Shown: positions 8,198-18,098, counted from the stretch's first letter. The stretch is 64,000 bases of DNA from Motiliproteus sp. SC1-56 (GCF_017309075.1 NZ_JAEMGS010000004.1:1-64000), one strand, 5' to 3'. The notes: generated by a model from the sequence alone, not told the origin. Numbers and translations are program-made.

Positions 8198-8953
8198 ATG
8201 CCCATCGAGCTGACGCTGGAGCTGGTCCTGATGCTCGCCTTTGCCGGCCTGGTGGCCGGCTGTATCGACGCGATCGCCGGCGGCGGCGGCATGATCGCCC
8301 TGCCCATGCTGCTGTTTGCCGGACTCTCGCCAGCCCAGGCGCTGGCCACCAACAAGTTGCAGGGCAGCTTCGGCACCTTCTCCGCCAGCCTCTATTTTAT
8401 TCGCCGGGGGCTGGTTCAGCCGCGGCGCATCTGGCCGATGGTGCTGTGCACCTTTGCCGGGGCGGCTCTGGGTACGATCCTGGTACAGATGTTGGACCCG
8501 AGTTTTCTCACCGCGGTGATTCCGCTACTGCTGATCCTGATCGCGCTCTACTTTCTGTTCTCGCCCCAGGTGGGTGAAGAGGACGTGCAGCGGCGGATCG
8601 GGGAGTGGACGTTCGCCCTGACGGTGGGCTTCGGGGTGGGCTTTTACGACGGCTTTTTCGGCCCCGGCACCGGTTCCTTCTTCGCCATCGCCTTCGTCAG
8701 CCTGCTGGGCTTCGGGCTCACCAAGGCCACGGCCCACACCAAGGTGCTGAATTTAACCAGCAACCTCGCTTCCTTGCTGTTCTTTATCGCCGGCGGGCAG
8801 GTGGTCTGGACCCTGGGGCTGGTGATGGCCGCAGGGCAGCTGATCGGCGGGCGGCTGGGCGCTTCGCTGGTGGTGCTCAAGGGCTCTCGGCTGATCCGCC
8901 CCCTGGTCGTGACGATCTGTATCCTGATGAGCGTCAAGCTGCTGTTGGAGTGA
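8198..8953 (+). CDS. TSUP/TauE-SafE family membrane permease (YfcA-like)
   Basis: This 251-residue inner-membrane protein has about 7-8 hydrophobic segments and the family signature AGGGGMIALPMLLFAG near the N-terminus, repeated in the second half as GPGTGSFFAIAFVSLLG. TSUP proteins export or import sulfonates, sulfite or related anions. The ATG at 8198 is chosen because the family homology starts there; the frame is open upstream to 8063 but that part looks non-coding. The Shine-Dalgarno is weak. The nearby rhodanese gene makes a sulfur-compound substrate conceivable, but that is only context. Confidence 0.88.
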   Translation: MPIELTLELVLMLAFAGLVAGCIDAIAGGGGMIALPMLLFAGLSPAQALATNKLQGSFGTFSASLYFIRRGLVQPRRIWPMVLCTFAGAALGTILVQMLDPSFLTAVIPLLLILIALYFLFSPQVGEEDVQRRIGEWTFALTVGFGVGFYDGFFGPGTGSFFAIAFVSLLGFGLTKATAHTKVLNLTSNLASLLFFIAGGQVVWTLGLVMAAGQLIGGRLGASLVVLKGSRLIRPLVVTICILMSVKLLLE

Positions 8954-9167
8954 CCGCGGCTACTCGCTACAACTTAAAAATGAGAATACGGCCTGTCGCT
9001 AGTCGAGCGCGGGCAAAAAGGCAAAAGTCAATTTTCGTGCCTATACTTGCGTAACTGAACCCAAAGGCGCAATGCCTTGATCATGTTGTCAGCCCTGCTG
9101 GCAGTCACACGCAGAGTCACCTGCATGAGCCGCGCTAACGGTCCTAACCACCGGACGGAGGCGCCTC

Positions 9168-11849
9168 ATGTCCCCAACGGAATCCCATTGCGCCGTAAAG
9201 CGCACACTTGATTATTTAGCTGTCTTTTTCCTCGTATGGGCCATGTTGCTCGTCGCGGCCTGCAGCGACAGCGATTCCGACAGTCCGGCGCCGCTGTCAG
9301 AGGGCGGCCCTCCGGCGGGTGAGGGGCGTCCGGCACCCCTTTCCGACGATCCGGTGGAAAATACCTTGCTGACCCTCGGGGTGCCCCTGGAAGATCGCGC
9401 CAGCCCCGCGATCGATGGCGACGGCAATCCGCTGCCGTCGTCATTCGAGCCGCTGGGGGCGGTCTTTGAGGTGTCGAAGCCGGCGGAGCTGCTGTTTGCC
9501 GGCGGCGCGTTTGAGACGCGAACGGAGCAGGGGGCGATCGTGGAGCGGGTTCCGGACCCGGATGCGGATTCGGAGGTTGACCCCGATGCCCGGGTCACAT
9601 CGCTGCTGCATAACCCGCCGGAGCGTTTCTGGCTGACCTCCGGTTACTCCGAGCCCTACAGCGCCATTGGCGCGGATATTGACAGCGACGGGCTGGAAGA
9701 GACCGTCGTCGTCTATGTCGATGAGAACGGCGAACTGCGTGCCTACCTTATTGACGATGGCGAGAGCGGCTTCGCAGAGTCCGGTGAGCTGGTGGCGCCC
9801 GGCGGAATTACCGGCACCATTCACGCTGTCGACCTGGCGGCGGGTGATTTCGACAATGACCAAACTGTCGATGTGGCCCTCGCCGTTGGCACGCAAGAGG
9901 GGCTTGGCTTTCTGGTGATCCTGACCGATGAGGCTGGCCAGCTTGCGACCGTGCCGGCGCTGACGCGGCTCTACGCCTCGGCAGGCAATCCCCTGCGGCT
10001 GTTCGTCTCCGCGGGCAACAACGACTACGACAACGCCAGCGAACTGGCGCTGACCCGGATCGACGAGGATATCGACCCGTCGCTGGGCAAAGCAGGCAGC
10101 GGCGTGGTCCATCTTGAGGTGCTGGATGTCGAGGAGGGCGCCTGGGGGCTGGACTTCGAGGTCGACAACGTCACCATCGACGTCGAACTGAGCGGAGACG
10201 ACACCCCCGAGCAGATGTCCGCCATCTTTGGCGTCGGCGTGCTTGTGGACATCGATGCCGACCAACTCGATGAGCTGGCCTTCGCCGGGCTGAATGCCTT
10301 CCTGCCTGACGTGACAGGCGATCTCGACAATGCCGACCCAAGGAAGAAGACCTTCTACATCCTCGTTGCCCATGAAGATGGCGAAGGGGGTTATCAGCCA
10401 ATTGCCACGGCACGGCGTGAATTCAACTTTGAGGACAGCCTGGAGACGGCCCGCCAGGTGCGGTTTATCCACGTTAACCCGGTTGACCTCGACGGCGACG
10501 AGCGCTTGGAGCTCCAGGTCAACGAGGTGATTTTCGATAATTTTGCCGATACGCCCGAGCCCTGGGAAGCGTATTGCGCGATAGCGCCCAACGTCTTCCT
10601 GCCGGATGACTCGGACTTTCCCCTGGCGCCCAACAATACCGCGACCGCGATTGGCGATTTCAACGCGGATGGCACCAGCAATATGGCCTACCTGGTTCCA
10701 ACCGGGGCGTTTGTTGAGACCATCAAGATCTACGGCGAGGGCTGTATCGTCGAGGATGAAATCCCCGTCGAGCCGCTTTCCACGGCAAGCAACAATGACG
10801 TCAAAGGTACGCTGAATTATGTCAACCTTCAGCTCGCTGCCGTCAACGTCGATGACGACGCCATCATCCTCCGTTCGGTGCCCGGTCAGCACTTTGTCTC
10901 CTATACCGAACCCATGATCGTCGCCGCCCTGGCCGCGCCTCCCTGCGCGTTCGATATCGGCCAGAGCATCGATGCCTGTTCCACCTCCTTTGGCAGCACC
11001 TCCTTTATCGATCTCGAGGCGTCTGCATCAATGACGGTTTTTGGCTCGATGGTCTTTGGCGTGGAGGTGGATGGCGGGGTCTCGCAAACTGAAGCGAGCG
11101 CCAAAACAAAGCTATCGGCCTACCTGAGCGCCGGCAAAGGCTGGGGATTCACCCGCTCTGAGTCCGTGGTCTTTACCTCCGGGGCGATGGAAGACACCGT
11201 TATCTTCTCCACGGTGCCCTACGATGTGTTCGAAATGGTCTATGTCCGATTCGCACAACGGCCGGACCTGGTGGGCCGGGTCGCTCGGCTGCTGCTGCCC
11301 CGGCCCCCATTGACGTTGATGGTAGAGAAAGAGTTTTTCAACGCCTCGGTGCCGGAGGAGGACCGGATCGGCAGCGATGTGTTTCAGCACACCATCGGCG
11401 ATCTCGACTCCTACCCGACCGTCGCCGAGCGTGACCAGTTAATGCGGGAAAACGCCTTCGTACTCGACCTCGTCGACGGTTTTATACCCTGGGTGCCGCC
11501 AGCAAGAACCCAAAGCGCGGTCCATGTGGGGGAAGGCGGCGGCAATGTCCAGCTCGGGCTGGCGATTGGCCAGTCGGTATCGAGCTCGGTTAACGCAGGG
11601 CTCAGTCTCGAGCTGGATGTCGAGGTTACGGCGGCCGGTGTTGTTGGGGGCTATTCGGTGGGGGTCGGTGCGGAAGTGGGCTTCTCGAAAAGCTACGGTG
11701 AGGAGATGAGCTACACCGGCACCATCGGTAACTTAGATGCCGTCAACTTTGCCGATAGTGGTTATGCCTTCGGCTTGTTCACTTACCACCAGCAGCGGGC
11801 AAACGGCGATACCTTCGAGGTGATCAATTACTGGGTGGAGCCTGACTGA
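9168..11849 (+). CDS. Large FG-GAP/VCBS-type lipoprotein with unassigned C-terminal domain
   Basis: This 893-residue protein has a lipoprotein signal ending in LVAAC (lipidated Cys at residue 32) followed by an Asp/Ser/Pro-rich linker. Several Asp-rich FG-GAP/VCBS-type loops follow (DIDSDGLEETV, DFDNDQTVDVA, DLDGDERLEL, DFNADGTSNMA), which suggest a calcium-binding beta-propeller covering roughly residues 150-550. The last ~270 residues contain long Gly/Ser alternating stretches (GGYSVGVGAEVGFSKSYG) that look like extended beta-hairpins. It starts at an ATG with GGAGG nine bases upstream. It is probably exported and anchored in the outer membrane. Function unknown; adhesion or a pore-forming role are possibilities only. 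No neighbour explains it. Confidence 0.85.
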   Translation: MSPTESHCAVKRTLDYLAVFFLVWAMLLVAACSDSDSDSPAPLSEGGPPAGEGRPAPLSDDPVENTLLTLGVPLEDRASPAIDGDGNPLPSSFEPLGAVFEVSKPAELLFAGGAFETRTEQGAIVERVPDPDADSEVDPDARVTSLLHNPPERFWLTSGYSEPYSAIGADIDSDGLEETVVVYVDENGELRAYLIDDGESGFAESGELVAPGGITGTIHAVDLAAGDFDNDQTVDVALAVGTQEGLGFLVILTDEAGQLATVPALTRLYASAGNPLRLFVSAGNNDYDNASELALTRIDEDIDPSLGKAGSGVVHLEVLDVEEGAWGLDFEVDNVTIDVELSGDDTPEQMSAIFGVGVLVDIDADQLDELAFAGLNAFLPDVTGDLDNADPRKKTFYILVAHEDGEGGYQPIATARREFNFEDSLETARQVRFIHVNPVDLDGDERLELQVNEVIFDNFADTPEPWEAYCAIAPNVFLPDDSDFPLAPNNTATAIGDFNADGTSNMAYLVPTGAFVETIKIYGEGCIVEDEIPVEPLSTASNNDVKGTLNYVNLQLAAVNVDDDAIILRSVPGQHFVSYTEPMIVAALAAPPCAFDIGQSIDACSTSFGSTSFIDLEASASMTVFGSMVFGVEVDGGVSQTEASAKTKLSAYLSAGKGWGFTRSESVVFTSGAMEDTVIFSTVPYDVFEMVYVRFAQRPDLVGRVARLLLPRPPLTLMVEKEFFNASVPEEDRIGSDVFQHTIGDLDSYPTVAERDQLMRENAFVLDLVDGFIPWVPPARTQSAVHVGEGGGNVQLGLAIGQSVSSSVNAGLSLELDVEVTAAGVVGGYSVGVGAEVGFSKSYGEEMSYTGTIGNLDAVNFADSGYAFGLFTYHQQRANGDTFEVINYWVEPD

Positions 11850-11978
11850 GTCCGGCTGTAGCTTACGCGCGGTCATCCCGTTATGAGCGCGGTTCGGGTA
11901 GAGGAAGATATAGGAGCCGTCTGAGGTTTACCCTTCTTCGCCTAGAGAAAGGGCCCGGGGCTGCAGAGTTGGTTGTTC

Positions 11979-12016
11979 AAAAACACAAAAGCCCCGTCGT
12001 ACCGACGAGGCTTAAA
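11979..12016 (-). terminator. tRNA-Phe terminator
   Basis: On the minus strand a 10-bp stem (AGCCTCGTCG / CGACGGGGCT, one G-T pair, loop GTA) is followed by TTTTGTGTTTTT. It lies directly after the tRNA 3' end. Confidence 0.85.
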
Positions 12017-12021
12017 AGAAG

Positions 12022-12097
12022 TGGTGCCCGGAGGCGGAATCGAACCACCGACACGAGGATTTTCAATCCTCTGCTCTACCAACTGAGCTATCCGGGC
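12022..12097 (-). tRNA. tRNA-Phe (GAA)
   Basis: The minus strand folds into a standard 76-base cloverleaf with encoded CCA. The acceptor stem is GCCCGGA/TCCGGGC, the D-arm has AGCTCAGTTGGTAGAGC, the anticodon stem is GAGGATTGAAAATCCTC with anticodon GAA (bases 12062-12064), and the T-arm has GGTTCGATTCC. It is monocistronic, with its own promoter and terminator. Confidence 0.98.
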
Positions 12098-12112
12098 ACT
12101 CAGAAGGCGCGT

Positions 12113-12141
12113 ATTTAATCTTTTTTTGAGGGGGGTGTCAA
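12113..12141 (-). promoter_or_regulatory. tRNA-Phe sigma-70 promoter
   Basis: On the minus strand a perfect TTGACA -35 (12136-12141) is followed, 17 bases on, by TTAAAT as -10 (12113-12118), ending 15 bases before the tRNA 5' end. A GC-rich discriminator follows, as expected for a stable-RNA promoter. Confidence 0.75.
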
Positions 12142-12182
12142 GGGATCGTGCGGCGTCGTGGTCTCTCCTTTAAGCGCTCTGC

Positions 12183-12188
12183 TATAAT
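12183..12188 (+). promoter_or_regulatory. -10 element for the gmhA operon
   Basis: A perfect TATAAT; no convincing -35 is visible 17 bases upstream. It would start transcription near 12195, which makes the GTG at 12201 nearly leaderless and favours the GTG at 12222 as the gmhA start. Confidence 0.5.
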
Positions 12189-12221
12189 GGCCGCTTTTCT
12201 GTGGCCTGCGGGGTGTTGGAC

Positions 12222-12794
12222 GTGATTGACAGCTTTAATGATGCACTCAAGCGGCATCAGGAAGTCTTCGAGGCGGTCCGGGGGCTGGCGCCCCAGGCGG
12301 AGGCCTTTGCCCGGCGGGTCATCGATTGCATCGAGGGCGGCGGCAAGGTGCTCTGGATGGGTAACGGGGGCAGTGCCGCCGACTGCCAGCATCTGGCGGC
12401 GGAGTTCATGGTGCGCTACAAAGACGACCGCCGTCCCCTGGCGTCGATTGCCCTGACCACCGACAGCTCGATTCTCACTGCGCACACCAACGACTACAGT
12501 TTCGACACCCTCTTTGCCCGACAGGTGCAGGGGTTGGCGCAGCCCGGGGACCTGGTGGTGGGGCTGTCCACGTCGGGCAACAGCGCCAATGTCATCCGTG
12601 CCATTGAGCAGGCCAAGGCGCAGGGCGTGGCCACGGTGGCCCTGCTGGGCCGTGACGGCGGGAAGTTGGCGGGCATGGCGGATCTCTCCGTCACCGTTAC
12701 CTGCCAGGAGACCGCACGCATTCAGGAGGCCCACATCTTTATCGGCCACTGGCTCTGCGAAATCATTGATACTCACCTAGCCAAGGATCACTGA
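12222..12794 (+). CDS. gmhA: Sedoheptulose 7-phosphate isomerase (phosphoheptose isomerase)
   Basis: This SIS-domain enzyme of 190 residues converts sedoheptulose 7-phosphate to D-glycero-D-manno-heptose 7-phosphate, the first step of ADP-heptose synthesis for LPS inner core. The motifs WMGNGGSAADCQHLAAEF and GLSTSGNSANVIRAIEQAK are diagnostic, and TARIQEAHIFIGHW matches the C-terminal catalytic His region. GTG at 12222 is preferred, with GGGGT upstream; a GTG at 12201 is in frame but lies too close to the TATAAT. The hldE gene starts nine bases after the stop. Confidence 0.93.
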   Translation: MIDSFNDALKRHQEVFEAVRGLAPQAEAFARRVIDCIEGGGKVLWMGNGGSAADCQHLAAEFMVRYKDDRRPLASIALTTDSSILTAHTNDYSFDTLFARQVQGLAQPGDLVVGLSTSGNSANVIRAIEQAKAQGVATVALLGRDGGKLAGMADLSVTVTCQETARIQEAHIFIGHWLCEIIDTHLAKDH

Positions 12795-12803
12795 CAGCCG
12801 ATC

Positions 12804-14258
12804 ATGCAGCCTTCCTATATTCCTGATTTCTCACGCAGCCGGGTCCTGATCGTCGGTGACCTGATGCTGGACCGCTACTGGCACGGCAAGACGCAACGCA
12901 TCTCCCCCGAGGCGCCGGTACCGGTGGTGCATATCAACGATCACGAGGGACGCCCGGGAGGGGCCGGCAACGTGGCGCTGAATATCGCTGCCCTCGGCGG
13001 GCAAACCACCCTGCTGGCCCTGGTGGGCGAGGATGCGGCGGCCGAGTCGCTGCGCGAGCAGCTGCAGGATGCCGGGGTGACCTGCCAGTTCGAGGCGGTG
13101 CCCGGCTCCGACACGGTGACCAAGCTGCGGGTGATGAGCCGCAACCAGCAGTTGATCCGCCTGGATTTCGAGGATGGCTTTGCCGACTACGACCACCAGC
13201 ACCTGCTGAGCCGCTTTGATGCCTGCCTGGCCGAGGCCGAGGTGGTGGTTTTCTCCGACTACGGCAAGGGGTGTCTCGACGAGGTTGAGGCGATGATCAG
13301 CCGGGCGCGGGCGGCCGGCAAACCGGTGCTGATCGACCCCAAGGGCAATGACTTCAGCCGCTATCGAGGCGCCACCCTGATCACCCCCAACGAAGCGGAG
13401 TTCGCGGCGGTGGCCGGCGCCTGGGCGGATGAAACCGACCTGGTGGACCGGGCCCGCGCCCTGCGTCAGGCCTGTGAGCTGGACGCCCTGCTGATTACCC
13501 GCAGCGAGCGGGGCATGGCGCTGATCCGCGAAGCCGACGAGCTGCATATCCCCACCGTGGCCCAGGAAGTGTTTGACGTGACCGGCGCCGGCGATACCGT
13601 CATCGGCACCCTGGCCGCGGCCCTGGCCTCGGGGGAGTCCCTGGAGGACGCGACCCGCCTGGCCAATCTGGCGGCCGGCATCGTGGTGGCCAAGCTCGGT
13701 ACCGCGACCCTCAGTGCCGAGGAGCTTAACCGTGCGGTGCTGGCCGACGCGGTGGAGGAAACCGGCGTGGTGAGCCTGCACGCGCTGCAGCACCAGCTGC
13801 AGGCGGCCCGTGCCCGGGGCGAGACCATCGTGATGACCAACGGCTGCTTCGACATCCTGCACGCCGGCCATGTCCAGTACCTTGAGCAGGCCCGGGCCCT
13901 GGGCGATAAACTGGTGGTAGCGGTCAACAGCGATGATTCCGTGGCCCGGCTCAAGGGGCCGGAGCGCCCCATCAACGGCCTGGAGCAGCGCATGGCGGTG
14001 TTGTCGGGGCTGGCCAGCGTCGACTGGGTGATCCCCTTCGGCAAGGACTCGGTGGACGATAATCCCGCGGAGCTGATCAAGGCCCTGCTGCCGGATATTC
14101 TGGTCAAGGGGGGCGATTACCGGCCCGAGGACGTGGCCGGAGGCGATGCGGTGATCGACAACGGCGGCGAGGTGATCATTCTCGGCTTTCTGGACGGCTG
14201 CTCCACCACCAATATCGTGCGACGGATTCGACAGGGCGAGGACATCAAGAACCCATGA
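12804..14258 (+). CDS. hldE: Bifunctional heptose-7-phosphate kinase / heptose-1-phosphate adenylyltransferase
   Basis: This 484-residue fusion enzyme performs two steps of ADP-heptose synthesis. Residues ~1-320 form a PfkB-type sugar kinase ([16 protein letters not shown] near the N-terminus, and the anion-hole motif [14 protein letters not shown]). Residues ~340-484 form a nucleotidyltransferase domain with [13 protein letters not shown] (the HxGH motif). The size is normal for the fused form. The stop overlaps the hldD start by four bases, so it is in the same operon as gmhA, hldD and waaF. Confidence 0.96.
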   Translation: MQPSYIPDFSRSRVLIVGDLMLDRYWHGKTQRISPEAPVPVVHINDHEGRPGGAGNVALNIAALGGQTTLLALVGEDAAAESLREQLQDAGVTCQFEAVPGSDTVTKLRVMSRNQQLIRLDFEDGFADYDHQHLLSRFDACLAEAEVVVFSDYGKGCLDEVEAMISRARAAGKPVLIDPKGNDFSRYRGATLITPNEAEFAAVAGAWADETDLVDRARALRQACELDALLITRSERGMALIREADELHIPTVAQEVFDVTGAGDTVIGTLAAALASGESLEDATRLANLAAGIVVAKLGTATLSAEELNRAVLADAVEETGVVSLHALQHQLQAARARGETIVMTNGCFDILHAGHVQYLEQARALGDKLVVAVNSDDSVARLKGPERPINGLEQRMAVLSGLASVDWVIPFGKDSVDDNPAELIKALLPDILVKGGDYRPEDVAGGDAVIDNGGEVIILGFLDGCSTTNIVRRIRQGEDIKNP

Positions 14259-15199
14259 TTATCGTAACCGGCGGCGCCGGCATGATCGGCAGCAACCTGG
14301 TCAAGGGGCTCAACGAGCGGGGCGAGACCGATATCCTGGTGGTCGATAACCTCAGCAACGGCCACAAGTTCTGGAACCTGCAGGACTGCCAGATTGCTGA
14401 TTACCTGGACAAGGATGAGTTCCTGGCCCGCATTCGCGCGGGGCAAGGCTTTGACCGGGTGCGGGCCGTGTTCCACCAGGGCGCCTGTTCGGCCACCACC
14501 GAGTGGGATGGCCGCTACATGATGGCCAACAACTACGAGTACTCCAAGGTGTTGCTGCACTGGTGCCTGGAGCGCAGCGTACCCTTCCTCTACGCCTCCT
14601 CGGCCGCCACCTATGGCAAGACCGAGACCTTCCGCGAGGAGCCGGCCTGCGAGGGGCCGCTCAACGTCTACGGCTACTCCAAGTGGCAGTTCGACCAGTA
14701 CATCCGCCGCCTGGAGCCCTTTGCCAGCCAGGTAGTGGGCTTTCGCTACTTCAACGTCTACGGGCCGCGGGAGCAGCACAAGGGCAGCATGGCCAGCGTC
14801 GCCTTTCATCTCAATGAGCAGATCCTGCGGGGCGAGAACGCCAAGCTGTTCGGCGGCTACGACCACTTCGAGGCCGGTGAGCAGAAGCGTGATTTCGTCT
14901 ACGTAGGGGATGTGGTCAAGGTCAATCTCTGGTTCCTGGATCACCCGGAGCAGTCCGGTATCTTCAACCTCGGCACCGGTCGTGCTCAGCCCTTTAACGA
15001 CGTGGCCCGGGCGGTGATCGACTTCCACGGCAAGGGGGAGATCGAGTACATCACCTTTCCCGACCACCTCAAGGGGGCCTACCAGAGCTTTACTCAGGCC
15101 GATATCTCCCGGCTGCGGGCGGCGGGCTACCAGGAACCGTTCAAGACGGTGCAAGAGGGTACCGCCGAATACCTGCAGTGGCTGCACGAGAAGGGGTGA
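14255..15199 (+). CDS. hldD: ADP-L-glycero-D-manno-heptose 6-epimerase
   Basis: This 314-residue extended SDR-family enzyme epimerises ADP-D,D-heptose to ADP-L,D-heptose, the donor used by WaaC/WaaF. The N-terminal NADP-binding motif [19 protein letters not shown], the Ser-Tyr-x-x-x-Lys triad ([18 protein letters not shown]) and [15 protein letters not shown] are typical. Length is normal. It overlaps hldE by four bases, and waaF begins two bases after its stop. Confidence 0.96.
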   Translation: MIIVTGGAGMIGSNLVKGLNERGETDILVVDNLSNGHKFWNLQDCQIADYLDKDEFLARIRAGQGFDRVRAVFHQGACSATTEWDGRYMMANNYEYSKVLLHWCLERSVPFLYASSAATYGKTETFREEPACEGPLNVYGYSKWQFDQYIRRLEPFASQVVGFRYFNVYGPREQHKGSMASVAFHLNEQILRGENAKLFGGYDHFEAGEQKRDFVYVGDVVKVNLWFLDHPEQSGIFNLGTGRAQPFNDVARAVIDFHGKGEIEYITFPDHLKGAYQSFTQADISRLRAAGYQEPFKTVQEGTAEYLQWLHEKG

Positions 15200-15201
15200 G
15201 C

Positions 15202-16209
15202 ATGGGCAAACGCTACCTGGTGGTGGGGCCGTCCTGGGTCGGGGACATGGTCATGACCCAGAGCCTGTTCAAGCGGCTGAAAAACGAGTCGCCGGGCTGC
15301 GCGATCGACGTGGTGGCGCCGGCCTGGTCGCACCCGATCCTGGCCCGCATGCCCGAGGTGCGCGAAGCCATTGCCCTCGATGTGAAGCACGGCGAGTTCG
15401 GCTGGAAAAAACGCTTTGCGCTGGGTAAGCAGCTGAGAGGGGGCTACGACCACAGCATCGTGATTCCCCGCTCCTGGAAGTCGGCCCTGGTGCCCTATGT
15501 CGCGGAAGTACCCGAGCGCACCGCCTACCGGGGCGAGATGCGTTACCTGTTGGTGAACGATATGCGGCTGCTGGACAAGCAGCGCCTGCCCCTGGCCGTG
15601 CAGCGCTTTGTCGCCCTGGGTGGGGCGCCGAGCTTAAAACCCCCGGCGATACCGAGCCCTGAGCTCGAGGTGGATGCCGCCAACCAGCAGCGCTTTCTGG
15701 AGGAACACGGGATCGACCGGGATCGGCCGGTGATCGCGCTGCTGCCGGGCGCCGAGTTCGGCCCCGCCAAGCAGTGGCCCACCGCGTGCTGGGCCCGGGC
15801 CGCCGAGGCGCTCTACCGTCGTGGTTTCCAGCTTTGGTGCCTGGGTTCGCCCAAGGACAGCGAGGTGGCCGAGGCGATCCAGGCGGAGGCGGACTGTCCC
15901 ATCCTCAACTTCTGTGGCCGTACCCGGCTGGAAGATGCGGTGGATCTGCTGGCGCTCGCCGAGCATGCGATCAGCAACGACTCGGGATTGATGCACGTCG
16001 CCGCCGCCGTGGGCACCCACGTGGTGGCCATCTACCGCACCACCACGCCCGACTACACGCCGCCGTTGACCGACAACGCGGACATTCTGCGTGCGGACCT
16101 GGGCGGCGATGAGAGCCTGATGGGGGTGCGGGAGCTGCCCGAGGGGCATGGTCTCAAGGATGTGCCCGTCGACCAGGTGCTGGACTGCATCGGCAGCAAC
16201 ACCGCTTAA
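15202..16209 (+). CDS. waaF: ADP-heptose:LPS heptosyltransferase II
   Basis: This 335-residue family GT9 enzyme adds the second heptose to the LPS inner core at the cytoplasmic face of the inner membrane. GPSWVGDMVMTQSLFKRLK at the N-terminus, LLPGAEFGPAKQWP in the middle and SNDSGLMHVAAAVGTHVVAIY in the nucleotide-sugar half match WaaF. The ATG at 15202 follows AAGGGG; the frame upstream lies inside hldD. It is the last gene of the ADP-heptose operon and converges on msbA with a gap of 22 bases. Confidence 0.94.
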   Translation: MGKRYLVVGPSWVGDMVMTQSLFKRLKNESPGCAIDVVAPAWSHPILARMPEVREAIALDVKHGEFGWKKRFALGKQLRGGYDHSIVIPRSWKSALVPYVAEVPERTAYRGEMRYLLVNDMRLLDKQRLPLAVQRFVALGGAPSLKPPAIPSPELEVDAANQQRFLEEHGIDRDRPVIALLPGAEFGPAKQWPTACWARAAEALYRRGFQLWCLGSPKDSEVAEAIQAEADCPILNFCGRTRLEDAVDLLALAEHAISNDSGLMHVAAAVGTHVVAIYRTTTPDYTPPLTDNADILRADLGGDESLMGVRELPEGHGLKDVPVDQVLDCIGSNTA

Positions 16210-16231
16210 CCCCGGCTTTTTCCACCTTTTT

Positions 16232-18007
16232 CTATTCTGTTTCCATCTCTGCACCGGGCTCCTGTGCTGCCCGGTGCAGCCGTGCGTAGGCACCCCCCTC
16301 GGCCAGCAGCGCCTCGTGACGCCCTGACTCGATGATGCGCCCTTCCTCCATGACCAGGATCAGGTCCGCCTTCTCCACGGTGGAGAGACGGTGGGCGATG
16401 ACCAGGGTGGTGCGCTGGGCCATGGCCGACTCCAGGGCCGCCTGAATGTGCTGCTCGGAGCGGGTGTCCAGCGCCGAGGTGGCTTCGTCCAGGATCAGGA
16501 TGGGGGCGTTCTTCAGCAGCGCCCGGGCGATACAGATGCGCTGGCGCTGGCCGCCGGAAAGGCGCTTGCCCTGCTCGCCGATCGGCGTGTCCAGCCCCTG
16601 GGGCAGATCCCGGGCAAACTCCATGACCCTGGCCTGCTCGGCGGCCTGCTCCACCTCGCTCTCTGAGCTTCCGGCCAGCTCGCCGTAGGCGATATTTTCC
16701 CGAATGGTGCCGTCGAACAGCACCGCCTGCTGGTCCACCAGCGCGATCTGGCGGCGCAGTGCCTTCAGGGAGTAGTGCTCAAGGGGGATGCCGTCGAGCA
16801 GTACTTCACCCCCGGTGGGATCGTAAAAGCGGGGCAGCAGGCTGGCCGCCGTGCTTTTGCCGCTGCCCGAGGCACCGACTAGCGCCACGGTCTGGCCCGG
16901 TTCGATGTTAAAGCTGATGCCGCGCAGGGTGTCGTCGCGGCCGCCCGGGTAGCGGAAGACCACGTCTTTGAAGGCCAGTCGGCCCTGAGCGCGTTCGGGC
17001 TGCGCCTCCCCCTGGTCCTTCTCCGCCGGGGCGTCCAGCAGCTCGAACAGGCTCTGGGCGGCAGAGATACCCTGCTGGATGATGGCGTTGACGTCGGTGA
17101 CCTGGCGCAGTGGCTTGGCAATGAGGATGGCGGCGGTGATGAAGGCGATAAATTCGCCGGTCTTCATGTCCGCCATCAGGTCGGGATGCAGGCCGACGAA
17201 GACCAGCCCCGCCAGGGCCATGGCCACGAACAGCTGGATTGTCGGGGTGCTGATCCCGGTGGTGGCGACCAGCTTCATACGCTGCTGCCGGTCCCGGGCG
17301 CAGGCCTTCATGAAGCTGCGCATCTCCTGACTCTCTCCGCCGTAGACCTTGACCACCGGAAAGCCGTGGATGGTCTCCGAGGCGGCATTGGTGACGCTGC
17401 CCATGGAGTCCTGAATCCGTCGACTGATCTTGCGAAAGCGTTTGGAGGCCTTGGCCACGACCACGCCGATGGCGGGGCTGACCAAAAACAGCATCAGCGC
17501 CAAGCTGCCGTTGAGGTAGATCAGGTACGCGAGCAGCCCGACGATGGTCAGCCCCTCGCGCACCACGATGGTCAGCGCCTTGGAAGAGGCGCCGGTGACC
17601 TGCTCGACGTTGAAGGTGAGCTTGGACAGCAGCTGCCCCGAGGGCAGGCTGGCGTAAAAGCTGCTGGGCAGGCGCAGCAGGCGTTGAAACAGTTCCTGGC
17701 GCAGGTCGTTGACCACCCCCCGGGTGACGTAGGCGATGCAGTAGGCGCCGATAAAGGTACCCACGCCGCGAATGGCGAAGATGACGATGATCGACAGGGC
17801 GATCGCTGCGCGCAAATCGTAGCTGCGCCCCTGCTCAATGGCGGTGATGACAAACTCCAGCCACTTGGCCGCCGCTGTCTGGGTGCCTGCGTAGACGGCA
17901 AAGCCCAGCAGGCTCAGGGCAAAGGGCTTCCAGTAGGGTTTGACGTAACGCAGCAGGCGCTTGTAGGCCTGCCAGCCATCGGGGTTGTGAGGGGTGTCGG
18001 GGGTCAT
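16232..18007 (-). CDS. msbA: Lipid A/LPS core flippase, ABC exporter
   Basis: This 591-residue half-transporter combines an N-terminal six-helix exporter domain (residues ~20-320) with an ATPase domain. The Walker A is ALVGASGSGKSTAASLL, the signature LSGGQRQRICIARALL, and Walker B ILILDEATSALD, followed by the switch HRLSTVEKAD. Length and location in an LPS locus support MsbA, which flips lipid A-core across the inner membrane as a homodimer. It is divergent from the lipid A acyltransferase gene. Confidence 0.94.
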   Translation of the reverse strand: MTPDTPHNPDGWQAYKRLLRYVKPYWKPFALSLLGFAVYAGTQTAAAKWLEFVITAIEQGRSYDLRAAIALSIIVIFAIRGVGTFIGAYCIAYVTRGVVNDLRQELFQRLLRLPSSFYASLPSGQLLSKLTFNVEQVTGASSKALTIVVREGLTIVGLLAYLIYLNGSLALMLFLVSPAIGVVVAKASKRFRKISRRIQDSMGSVTNAASETIHGFPVVKVYGGESQEMRSFMKACARDRQQRMKLVATTGISTPTIQLFVAMALAGLVFVGLHPDLMADMKTGEFIAFITAAILIAKPLRQVTDVNAIIQQGISAAQSLFELLDAPAEKDQGEAQPERAQGRLAFKDVVFRYPGGRDDTLRGISFNIEPGQTVALVGASGSGKSTAASLLPRFYDPTGGEVLLDGIPLEHYSLKALRRQIALVDQQAVLFDGTIRENIAYGELAGSSESEVEQAAEQARVMEFARDLPQGLDTPIGEQGKRLSGGQRQRICIARALLKNAPILILDEATSALDTRSEQHIQAALESAMAQRTTLVIAHRLSTVEKADLILVMEEGRIIESGRHEALLAEGGAYARLHRAAQEPGAEMETE

Positions 18008-18043
18008 GGGCTCCGCATTCGGGTCGGCTCAATCTGGAGGGCG

Positions 18044-18049
18044 ATTATA
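18044..18049 (-). promoter_or_regulatory. -10 element for msbA
   Basis: A perfect TATAAT on the minus strand, 36 bases before the msbA start codon. No clear -35 is seen. Confidence 0.45.
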
Positions 18050-18092
18050 CCGGGATCGCCGCCCGAATGCTGCGAAGCTTGTCCAAATCCGG

Positions 18093-18098
18093 TATATT
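18093..18098 (+). promoter_or_regulatory. -10 element for the acyltransferase gene
   Basis: TATATT, 23 bases before the ATG at 18122, in the divergent gap with msbA. No clear -35 is seen. Confidence 0.35.

Noticed and set aside
9441-10892. Long minus-strand open frame (483 codons) inside the lipoprotein gene
   Set aside because: It is antisense to a gene with lipobox and Asp-loop motifs; its translation has no domain pattern and no start site, typical of antisense frames in GC-rich DNA.
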